From Papilionanthe hookeriana x Papilionanthe teres (taxonomy: Eukaryota > Streptophyta > Magnoliopsida > Asparagales > Orchidaceae): a stretch of DNA of 64,000 nt. Positions 46,700 to 56,426 of this stretch are shown here, in pieces. Location: the NCBI GenBank assembly GCA_022702705.1, contig CM040424.1:140975665-141039664 (forward strand), read 5' to 3'. The stretch's first letter is position 1; each line of letters starts with the position of its first letter. The translations under genes were made by a program, and so were the position numbers. The notes below the pieces were generated by a model. The model was not told where the DNA came from. It ran no database searches and worked only from the letters and a program-made list of their open reading frames with translations.

Positions 46700-47908
46700 A
46701 AGACATTAAAACTTAAATGAAACCTTAATAAATAAACGTGACTAAATGTAATTTTAACCCAATGCTCTTAGTCTATGAATATTTCTTGGATGACGTAATC
46801 CTGGTTGTTGACGGAAGTCTTTCGGTCCTGGTTTAAATGCCTTTTGAACTAAGTAGATTAAGGCCCCTGATGACCCAACGACGACGGAGCCAATGACATA
46901 TTGACTAGGTTATGCAAAATATACCCAAATAAAATAAAAGTTAAGATGTAAAATTGACATTATTTCTCCTAAAACTGACATTATTTTCCTTTACAACATG
47001 AAAATAAGTTTTGTTTAGATTTTCTTTGCATGTTATAGAGTGTGCTAACTCTTTTTTGCAGGACGATTAAAACAAAACGATGACATTAGTTTAGTATTAG
47101 ATTTTCTTTGCATATTATAGGGTGTGCTAACTCTTTTTTGCAGGACAACATTCCGAAGAAGGCACAAATGACAACAGAACAAGATAAAATTGAAATAGCG
47201 ACATTGACAAAATAAAACAAAATAAACAACATTAAAATGAAAAAACCAAGGAAAAACAAAATCAATACTTTTAGGAGAGTCACAAAACCTAAAACTTTTA
47301 GGATAGCCATCAGACAGATGACAAAAATGACAATAAAACGACAAATATCAAAATAAACCAAAACAAAAATGACATAATAAATGACAATGACAGAACAATA
47401 AAAAATGATAAACAAGAAAACAAAAAAAAAGAAAATTAACTAAATCAAACTTTTAAGGTAGTACAACACATTACCCTTATGATTGAAAAATGATATTTCT
47501 TTCCTTAAAACTACTTAGGAAACAAGTGCTTAACATTAATCAGAAGTTTTCTTAATCAATCATTGTCTAAAATGTAATTAACAATAGGAGCTTGCTCCTA
47601 TAGAAGATTTTAAGAGCTCATAATAGATATTCCATCTAAAAATCTCTGGTTACCAAAACTTCATTATCCTTATATAGAATTTCTAGACATTCTAGAATTT
47701 TCTTTTATAAGTATTATCACCGACACCTCTTTTTTTACTGTTTTCTATTTTATTAGCCCTTTTTTCTTCAATTTTCTTACTATCTGAGGATCCTTTCCAA
47801 AGAAATAAGATTTATTGAAGATTAGGCAATATTAAAACAGAGTGGCGACTCCAAAACAACATTGACATTGACACCAAAAAATCTCTGACACGGCTCTGAA
47901 GGTCGACA
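46700..47908 (+). other. 3' end segment of B2
   Basis: Non-coding. A direct repeat of about 40 bp (AGATTTTCTTTGCAT, then GTGTGCTAACTCTTTTTTGC) occurs at 47,018-47,063 and 47,099-47,144. ACAGAGTGGCGACTCC (47,837-47,852) lies 56 bp before the LTR end and resembles the primer-site region used by Tat-type elements (general recollection, unchecked). Confidence 0.6.
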
Positions 47909-47913
47909 CATAT
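47909..47913. repeat. Target-site duplication CATAT, right
   Basis: Second copy of the 39,647-39,651 pentamer. The Athila RT reading continues from here. Confidence 0.95.
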
Positions 47914-48745
47914 ATGAAAACTTTAATTCCTTTCTTAATTAAATCGCTGAAAATGGACACCATTCATCTTTTAAAGTTGTAGGTGCATTCCATAAACCAA
48001 AAGGCATTCTTCTAAATGTAAATGTTTGATAGGGACTTCTGAATGTTGTCTTTTCATGGTTCTCAAGAGCTATAGGTACCGGTGGTATCCTGATTATCCA
48101 TCCAAAAAATAGAAATATCGATGCCCAGCTGGCTTATCTAGCATTTGGTTAAAAAAAGGTAGAGGACAATAATCTTTTCTTGTGGTGAAATTTAATTTTC
48201 TATAATCAATATAGATTTGCCACCCAGTGACTTCTCTTGTTCGAATTAATTCATTCCATTCATTTACGACTATGGCCACTCCTCCTTTCTTAGGAATGTA
48301 GTGAATCAGACTAATCCAAGCACTATCAAAAATATAATAGATGATTCTAATATCTAACCACTTTAAAATTTCTTTTTTTACAATTTCTTTCATGACAGAA
48401 TTCAATCTCCTTTGAGGATCTGCCCTAGGCTTATGATTATCTGCCATTGAAATTCTATGCATACAAATTAAAGGGCTGATACCTTTAATATCTGCTAACA
48501 TCCATCCAAATGCTTCCTTATAATTTGTCATAGTTTCCATTAATTTTTCTTATTGAATTTGAATCAAATGTGAGATATCATAATAGGTGGAGTATATTAG
48601 TTTCCTAAAAAAGCATACTTTAAATGCGTAGGGAGTACTTTCATCTCAAGTTCAGGAGAGTATTCAATTGAATGAAATTTATTATTCTCAGTAGTATCTA
48701 AAATTTCAAATCTTTTTTGAATAAATCCTGAATCATCATTAACTG
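47914..48745 (-). pseudogene. Athila RT N-terminal half, reverse fragment
   Basis: Minus strand reads SIEYSPELEMKVLP (near 48,640-48,680), then a 148-codon open frame (48,540-48,094) with AFGWMLADIKGISPLICMHR, RADPQRRLNSVMKE, HYIPKKGGVAIVVNEWNELI and QIYIDYRKLNFTTRKDYCPL. After a frameshift it reads FRRMPFGLWNAPTT (near 48,000-48,040). It ends with IKVFI at the insertion point; the remaining YDFSIF lies at 39,647 and beyond. The catalytic motif is altered (a Tyr at the position of the first Asp). It ends near 48,745 against a type B LTR. Confidence 0.9.
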
Positions 48746-51379
48746 TACAGCTTCTCTTCAAGAGCTTCGCAGAGGTATTTTTATTTTATTTTTAGGAGAT
48801 CTACAAAAAAGATATGCATTTTTGATTTTTTAAGGTTAATATAGATTGACCTTGCCCAGAAAAATGAGGTGCTACCGCGTGTCCTCGTACGCATCGAAGG
48901 AGCGGGAGTATCTGGTGCACGGATCCAAACAGTAGACACCGTAGCGCATGATCATCGTCGTCCGTTCCAAAACACGGGAACAGACGGTCGAGATAAATCC
49001 CCAAAAACGCAAAAAATATTCGAACCTTCCAACTTTAAAGCTCAATATCTCACTCATTTCTCAATGAAATTGATTGATTTTTGAACCTATGGTATCATCT
49101 GAACATATAGATCATATCTATACGGTGATAATAATTTTCTGGGCTAGTTTAACCCTTGATTTTTCGATTATATGCATTATTTTGGACAAAATAAATCCAT
49201 ACCTTGGCCACAATAATGTCAAGCTAGATCAATCCTGATGGTTAGTTTCTAGGACCCCCAAAGAAGATCTTTGTCACTTCAATTTGGACTTGCAGCTAGC
49301 CTTGGTGAGCAATTTTGGCAAAGTGGCTAGGTTTGGGATGATTTTAGATTTTTGTCAAATTGGCTTTATTGGGCTCATTCTTTGGCTTGATCATGGCTAG
49401 AATAGGTTGTTGAGATCCTTAGCAAAGTTTTTTGTGTTGGGAGCTAAGGGATTTGGCCAGCCTATAAGTTTCTATGAATTTTTTTTCTCCCTTTGGTGAT
49501 TTAGGGTAGGGGGCTTTTATAGCCAAGGATGGTCACGGTTTAACCTAAATTAGTTTAGGATAGACCATGGGATGGTTAGATCTGTGGAGTAGAGTTTAGT
49601 AACAACCTCCCCCATGTAATCCAAGCATCACCTCTCCATATCCCATGAGAATTATGCCACTTAAGCAAGTTCACATTTCATGGAAATTATTGATCCAAAT
49701 TGTCATGATAGGCTTTGATTTCTTTGTTTCCATTCCATTGGCTAAGGGATAGGTTAATGGTGACTCAAATGGTTGAGACTTTCTCCTCGCAACACCTCAT
49801 TTAACATTTCATGGGGTGATGACGCATTAGCTCCCCCCTTAACATTTTCTATAAAATGTTATGATGAGCTTGGTATGAAAAATGGTTAAAGCTTTGTCTT
49901 CTCATCATTGGGTGGCTAGGGAGGTAGCTAAATTCATCTCACCATGGCCGACCACCTCATTTATGAAGGAGGATGAGTCATACATCAAAATACCATGGTT
50001 TTACCACCTCATTTTTATGTCGTTATGGCTTTTAACCATGGTTAAATATGAGTCATCAATGGTTGTTTTATTTTTAATGGGTCTTATGGGTTGTGTCTAA
50101 CCCATATGTGGTCATGTGTGATGCCATAAAAGAGTTTTGGAATTTTTAGAAAACCATAATGTCATAGGTTTAAAATTCCATTTTATACCCTTCTTAATTT
50201 AATTTCCATTTTAATTAATTATGTCATTAATTAAATGTTGGAAATTATTTTATTAATCAATTATTAATTGGAAAGAATTCTAAATTAATTATTTGATTAA
50301 TTTTCATGTCATTAAAATTGAATTTTATCTCATTTCATGACCTTTTCAATTTAATTTTCATCTTAATTAATTATGTCATTAATTAAAATATGAAAATTAA
50401 ATTATTAGTCAATTAATTAATCAAAAATAATTTTGGAATTAATTATTTGATTAATTTCATTATTTTTAATTAATTTGTGCATTTTATCATTTTATGACTT
50501 TTAATTTAATTTTTCATTTTAATTAATTATGTTATTAATTAAAATTTTAAAAATTAAATCATTAGCAATTAATTAATTAAAATAAATTTGAAATTAATTA
50601 TTTGATTAATTTTTGTCATTTTTATTTTATTTTGGTGCATTTTGTCATTTTATGACTTTTAATTTAATTTTCATTTTAATTAATCATGTCATTTAATTAA
50701 TTAAAATATTAAAATTTAAATTATTAGTCAATTTAATTTAATTAATCAAAATAATTTAGAAATTAATTATTTGATTAATTTTGGGGTCTTAAACAGGTCA
50801 TTGGGTCAATGATTGGTTATTTGGACAAAAATTGTCCATTTTGACCAGAATTGACTTTTTAGGTCTAAGGGTTGACCTATTTGGTCAACAGGGTTGGTCA
50901 TTGGGTCAGGATTGATCATTTTGATCAAAGTTAACTTTTTAGGTCAAAAGGTTGACCTATTGGGTCAACAGGATTGGTCATTGAGTCAGGATTGACCATT
51001 TTGACCAAAGTTGGATTTTAGGTCAAAAGGTTAACCTATTGGGTCAACAGGGTAAGTCATTGGGTCAGGATTGACCATTTTAACCAAAGTTGACTTTTTC
51101 AGGTCAAAAGGTTGACTTATTGGGTCAACAGGGTGGGTCATTGGGTTAGGATTGACCATTTTGAACAAAGTTAACTTTTTAGATTAAAAGGTTGACCTAT
51201 TGGGTCAACAGGGTTGAGCATTAGGTCAGGATTGACCATTTTGGCCAAAGTTGACTTTTTAGGTCAAAAGGTTGACCTATTGGGTCAACAGGGTTAGTCA
51301 AAGTGTCAGTATTGATCATTTTGACTAAAGTTGACTTTTTATGTCAAAAGGTTGACCTATTATAAAAATGAGATCAAGA
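48746..51379 (-). mobile_element. Type B giant 3' LTR (B3), reverse, 5' portion
   Basis: From 51,379 leftwards it has the complement of the type B start (CTTGATCTCATTTTTAT; the first two bases are decayed), the TTGACC array (51,365-50,790), TTAATTA segment (50,760-50,160), the non-coding middle (50,150-49,200), hairpin block (49,125-49,085), core (49,010-48,870) and the AGAGGTATTTTTATTTTATT segment (48,770-48,790). It is truncated near 48,745. At its right edge it passes into the internal region of an element rather than into a target duplication. Confidence 0.85.
50790..51365 (-). repeat. TTGACC array of B3
   Basis: About seven copies of the ~78-bp unit in reverse. Typical words here are GGTCAAAAGGTTGACC, TTGGGTCAACAGGGT and ACCAAAGTTGACTTTT. 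Confidence 0.9.
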
Positions 51380-51530
51380 AAAGGGCCCCCTATATGTGTA
51401 AAATACTGCATAAGTATGCTGCACATATTGGCGTTGACCGAAGTGGTCTGAAGAAATGTCTCATACTAATTAGTAAAGGAGTGGGTGTCATATCGTTCTT
51501 AAGGAATGTTAGATGTCTCATATGTCGGAT
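51380..51530 (-). other. Internal flank next to the 3' LTR, with possible polypurine tract
   Basis: On the minus strand AGGGGGCCCTTTTC immediately precedes the LTR start; the AGGGGG run may be the polypurine tract. TATTGGCGTTGACCGAAG (from 51,426) starts 47 bp from the LTR edge. The matching TATTGGCGTTAACTGAAG at 63,881 is also 47 bp from the edge of the type A LTR. Confidence 0.65.
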
Positions 51531-52930
51531 CTGAGAAGGAACGTCATTTTCTTGTCTGGAAAGGGACTTATATCCAATAACCGGAGAGAGAAAATGGATG
51601 TCATATTCCATTTCTCGAAATGTCAATGTCGATATTTAGTTATAGGAAAGCCATGATTTCCGTGTCAGGAAAGGACTTACATCCAATAATTGGAGAGAGA
51701 ATATGGATGTCATATTCCATTTCTCGAAAAGTCAATGTCGATATTTAGTTAAAGGAAAGCCATGATTTCCTTGTCAGGAAAAGACTTACATCCAATAACT
51801 GGAGAGAGAAAATAAATGTCATATTCCATTTCTCAAAATGTCAATGTCGATATTTAGTTAGAGGAAAGCCATTATTTCCGTGTCAGGAAAGGACTTACAT
51901 CCAAAAATTAGAGAGAGAAAATGGATGTCCTATTCCATTTCTCGAATTGTCAATGTCGATATTTAGTTAGAGGAAAGTCGTGATTTCCGTGTCAGGAAAG
52001 GACTTACATCTAATAACTGGAGAGATAAAATGGATGTCATATTCCATTTCTCAAAATTTTAATGTCGATGTTTAGTTAGAGGAATGCCATACTTTCTGTG
52101 TCAGGAAAAGGACTTATATCTAATAATTGGAGAGAGAAAATGGATGTCATATTCCATTTCTCGAAATGTTGATGTCGATATTTAGTTAGAGGAATGCCAT
52201 AATTTTCGTGTCAGAAAAAGGACTTACATTCAATAAGAGAGAGAAAATGGATGTCGTATTCCATTTCTTGGAATGCTAAATATTAATATCGAGTTATAGG
52301 AATGCCATAACTTCCGTGTCAGGAAAGGACTTACATCTAATAACTGGAGAGAGAAAATGGATGCCATATTTCATTTCTCGGAAACGTCAAATGACGGTGT
52401 CAAGTTAGAGGAATGCCATATTCCGTGTCAGGAAATGACTTATATCCAATAACTGGAGAGAGAAAATGGATGTCATATTCCATTTCTCGAAATGTCGATG
52501 TAAATATTTAGTTAGAGGAATGTCATAATTTCCGTGTCAGAAAAAGAACTTACATCCAAAAACAGAGAGATAAAATGGATGTCGTATTTCATTTCTCGCA
52601 ATGCTAAATATCGATATCGAGTTATAGGAATGCCATAACTTTCGTGTTAGAAAAGGACTTACATCCAATAACTTGAGAGAAAAAATGGATGTCATATTCC
52701 ATTTCTCGGAAACTTCAAATGTTGGTGTCAAGTTAGAGGAATGCCATATTCCGTGTCAGGATAGGACTTATATCCAATAATTGGAAAGACAAAATGGATG
52801 TCATATTTGATTTCTCAAAATGTCAAAAGTCAATTTTGAGAAGGAATGATATGTGACTTACATCCTGTCTCAAAATTATAGCTAATGGAGTGCCATATTT
52901 CCGTGTTAGGAAGGGACTTATATCCATCAA
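51531..52930 (-). repeat. ~109-bp tandem array
   Basis: About 12 copies, measured from GGAAAGCCAT words at 51,645, 51,754 and 51,863. A typical unit has GGAATGCCATAATTTCCGTG, TCAGGAAAGGACTTACATCC, AATAACTGGAGAGAGAAAAT and a GGATGTCATATTCCATTTCT segment. It lies where the 3' untranslated region of the reverse giant-LTR element would be. Short frames across it are in changing phases and are not genes. Confidence 0.93.
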
Positions 52931-53039
52931 TTAAAAGAGAGTGGCAAACTCAAAAAGAAGAGTGTATCCACTGGGGATTGACCTTTATAAGTCCAAAGAA
53001 GTTATTCATCACAAGTTGTTTATTATGTCATTTTTAATT

Positions 53040-54330
53040 CAAAGTCCTTATTTTGACATTTTTGGAACTGTCGATGTACTGTAGACAATTGAGGAAAGAG
53101 AGCAAATGTCATATTCAATTTTCTCAAAAAAAGTGTCAATGTCAAAACATGGATTTTGGAATAGGAATGCGTATGAGACTTATATCCTATCAAAGGAAGG
53201 TTGCTAATGGAAAGACAATGTCTGATGGTCTTTTATCCAATAGAGAGAAAGAGAGTAGATGCCATTTTCCATTTAAGGAGGTCTTACACTATGTCGATGT
53301 CGATATGTCGGTTTCAGAATATGAATGCATATAAGACTTATATCCTGTCCGAAGAAAGATTGCTAAAGGGAAGCCAATATCATAATGGTCTTACATCCAA
53401 TAGCGAGAAAGAGAATAAATGCCATATTCCATTTAAGAAGGTCTTACACTATCTCTTAGAAATTTCAATATCAAAATGTCGAATTTGGAATAAGAATGCG
53501 TATGAGACTTATATCCTATTCAAAGAAAGACTGTCAAAGGAAAGCCAATGTCATATGGTCTTACATCCAATAGCGAGAAAGAGAGTAGATGTCATTTTCC
53601 ATTTAAGGAGGTCTTATACTATCTCTTAGAAATGTTAATGTCAAAATGTCGATTTTGGAATAGGAATGTGTATGATGATTATATCCTATCCAAAGAAAGA
53701 TTGCTAAAGGAAAGCCAATGTCATGATGGTCTTATATCCAATAGCAAGAAAGAGTAGATGCCATCTTCCATTTAAGGAGGTCTTACACTATCTCTTAGAA
53801 ATGTCAATGTTAAAATGTTGATTTTAGAATAGGAATGCGTATGAGACTTATATCATATACAAAGAAAGATTGCTAAAGGAAAGCTAATGTCTTACAGGCT
53901 TTTATCCAATAGCGAGGAAGAGTATAGATGTCATCTTCCATTTAAGGAGGTCTTATACTTTCTCATAGAAATGTTAATGTCAAAATGTTAATTTTGGAAT
54001 AGGAATGCGTATGAGATTTATATCCTATCCAAAAAAAGATTTCTAAAGGAAAGCCAATGTCATGATGGTCTTATATCCAATAGCGAGAAACAGAGTAGAT
54101 GCCATCATCCATTTAAGGAGGTTACACTATCTCTTAGAAATATCAATGTCAAAATGTTGATTTTGGAATAGGAATGCTTTTGAGACTTATATCCTATCCA
54201 ATGAAAGATTGCTAAAGGAAAGCCAATGTCATGATGGTCTTATATCCAATAGTGAGAAAGAGAGTAGATGCCATCTTCCATTTAAGGAGGTCTTACACTA
54301 TCTCTTAGAAATGTCAATGTTGTTTTCTTT
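53040..54330 (-). repeat. ~170-bp tandem array
   Basis: About 7-8 copies, by GTCTTACACT-type words at 53,281, 53,441, 53,611, 53,780, 53,950 and 54,290 (one unit has GTTACACT at 54,121). Unit words include GACTTATATCC, GATTGCTAAAGGAAAGCCAA and GAGAAAGAGAGTAGATGCCA. The unit shares GACTTATATCCAATA, GAGA-rich and GATGCCATATTCCATTT elements with the 109-bp unit, so the two arrays are related. Because 170 is not a multiple of three, the ORFs in it change phase and are shadows. Confidence 0.93.
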
Positions 54331-54439
54331 TTGTTTTGGTTGTTTGTTTCCCAGTTTACAAAAAAAGTCATTCAATTTCGTCTATGTCGCATTTTTTTCA
54401 AATACTACCCATTGATTGGGTGTATTATTTCTTCTTGGT

Positions 54440-54715
54440 AGTCTACCAACTGGCAGTATTTACCCAAATGTGTCTTCTTAACAAGCATATGGGCCCTCCC
54501 ACGAGGATAGGTGTTTGAAGTACTAAAACCAAATCCCTGTTCTGAGTGTCCTAGGTTGAACCAATTTATCATGGGCCCATACAATGCTTGTCAGTCTTCT
54601 AAGCTTCCAAGTTCTCCGAGCTGTAATTTCATATTATCTTTTGTTATTTCATCTACTAGTGTCATTTATAGGTAAGATCATTGCACTTCAAGTGGAAACA
54701 CAACTTAGGGCCCGT
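54440..54715 (-). pseudogene. Tat-type integrase C-terminal fragment, reverse
   Basis: The minus strand reads LQLGELGSLED, then QALYGPMINWFNLGHSEQGF, matching in layout the C-terminal part of the Tat integrase. At DNA level it has AACCAATTTATCATGGGCCC (54,557) where the larger Tat remnant has AACCAATTTATCATGAGCC (30,887). It lies upstream, in the same orientation, of the two tandem arrays and the type B 3' LTR. Broken by stops; the main integrase core is not present to the right. Confidence 0.75.
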
Positions 54716-56120
54716 TCATTAGAGCAAATGATGTCAGTTATGAAAGGTTCATAAAGTTTCCATTAATTACCAATTCATAAAGTTTTCATTCACATTGCCT
54801 TTCAAAAATCACTTTGACATTTCCAACTTGGGATTGGGGTTGGATCTTTGGAAAATTATGACTTCAAAATATAATTTCCATTAATCTCCAATAACAAAGC
54901 CATTTATCTTAGTTCTTTCTTTTTGGGTCTTAAGAATTTTTCAAAATTTTTATTATGTGATCAAAATATCTTTTATCTTCTAAAGATATGTCTGAACCAA
55001 TTAATAGTCAACCAAAAAATGAGATCACTTAATTCTTTTCTGATTATAATATCGGAAGAATTTTCTTAAGACCATTTTTTCAAGATTTATCAAGTAGGGG
55101 AGAATTTGGACACCAATTTATAATTTTATACTCACCTCAAACTTCTTCTCAAAGAATTACTATATCCAGTGGAGCATGTTAAGGATTTTGAATGTTTGAA
55201 TTGAGACACCAATTTTTGATTTTGTGCCCACCTCAAGCTTCTTCTAAGAAACATCTTATTTTTTCTTTTTTTTTAGGGCACACTTTAATGATTTTGAATG
55301 CCTGAACTCGAGCACCAATTTTTGATTTGGTACTCAACTCAAGCTTCTTCTCGGAGAATTACTTTATATGGTGGAGCATATTTTAAGGATTTTGAATGTC
55401 CAAACTCCCTTAATTAATAATTCTTAAATATTTCTTAAGACGAATTCTGGGATACTATAACTCATTCAGAAGTCAGGACCCAATCACATGGCAGAAGATT
55501 AAGAGGCTCATGACATCTTCAGTCAATTACTTATATTTTGATCACAATATTTTATTTTTTATTTAGGACCCAATCTGAAGATTTAAGATAAAGGGCCCAG
55601 TTATTAGGGCATTAATTTCATTTTCCCCTGAAATCATATTTTTCTTGTCAAAATGTCAGAATTTTTGTTTTGGATTCTTTCTTTCTGAATTGTCTTTCTA
55701 TCAATAGGTGGATGAGAAGAATATTTCCAAAGATATCAAATTCAAAGATTTCAAATTTCATCCCTCATCACGGATCAAGTTAGATTTTATTTCCAAGGAT
55801 ATTAAATCTAAAGATTTCAAATTTCATCCTTCCTAATAGATCAATTTTTATTTTATTTCCAAAGACATTTAATCCAAAGATTTCAAATTTCATCCCTCCT
55901 CACAGATCAATTTTCATTTCTCCATCGAGGACACGTTAGTTGACTAGTCCTAGAACTAGACTCAACATTCAACACATATTTGATTTTCATCCTAATTGAT
56001 TTCTTTCTTTTTGTCAAGTTGTCCTAATGAGAAAGGGAAATCCTTGATGGAATTCATCCAAAATCAATCTTCTTCCCAAAATTTGATTAATGATTCTTTG
56101 GTTGATTGACAAATCAGAAC
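54716..56120. other. Unassigned region with two short tandem arrays
   Basis: No coding domain recognised. It contains a ~100-bp repeat in about three copies (55,100-55,430; GACACCAATTTTTGATTTTG, CACCTCAAGCTTCTTCT) and a ~70-bp repeat in about three copies (55,719-55,925; ATTTCCAAAGATATCAAATT, CAAAGATTTCAAATTTCATC). It is probably decayed internal sequence of a giant-LTR element, inferred from position. Confidence 0.5.
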
Positions 56121-56164
56121 CTTGAAGGCAAGGAAAAAGATCAACTTTAGGGAATCCATATGAG

Positions 56165-56426
56165 TGGTTCAGAGGCCGCAAAAGCATCACAAAGAATAGG
56201 TTTATAGGCCATAAAGGCATAACCTAGGGGGGTGGTTCAGAGGCTGTAAAAAGCATAACCACGAAAAATAGGTTCAGAGGCCATAAAGACATAACCTAGG
56301 GGAGTGGTTAAAAGGCTATAAAAAGCATAACCACGAGGAATAGGTTGAGAGGCCATAAAGGCATAACCTAGGGGAGTGGTTTAGAGGCTGTAAAAAGCAT
56401 TACCACGAAGAATAGGTTCAGAGGCC
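56165..56426 (+). repeat. ~73-bp minisatellite with two half-units
   Basis: Three and a half copies. Each unit has two similar halves: GGTTCAGAGGCCATAAAGGC plus ATAACCTAGGGGAG, and TGGTTCAGAGGCTGTAAAAA plus GCATAACCACGAAG. The last copy is cut after GAGGCC by the type A giant LTR at 56,427. Confidence 0.92.

Larger units (their letters stand above)
39652..47908 (+). mobile_element. Type B giant solo LTR (B2), 8,257 bp, complete
   Basis: Starts TGTTGACCTCAC, ends GGTCGACA, and is flanked by CATAT on both sides. It lies inside the RT codons of the reverse Athila element. Layout: TTGACC array (39,830-40,230), TTAATTA segment (40,780-40,900), a non-coding middle (40,900-42,060), hairpin block (42,101-42,140), GC-richer core (42,190-42,360), AT-rich part (42,360-43,290), ~75-bp array (43,300-45,420), GAATCTAA array (45,660-46,640) and a ~1.2-kb conserved end. 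No coding similarity and no inner copy of its ends, so a solo LTR is the simplest reading. Confidence 0.85.

Noticed and set aside
47045..47415. Hydrophobic minus-strand frames (99 and 109 codons) as a small membrane protein
   Set aside because: Phe/Ile/Val-rich translation of AT-rich B2 LTR sequence in two overlapping phases; no start context or conservation visible.
53053..54415. Several overlapping frames with repeated peptide KESQCH...FKEVLHYLLE
   Set aside because: They are translations of the ~170-bp tandem repeat; the unit is not a multiple of three and the frames shift from copy to copy.
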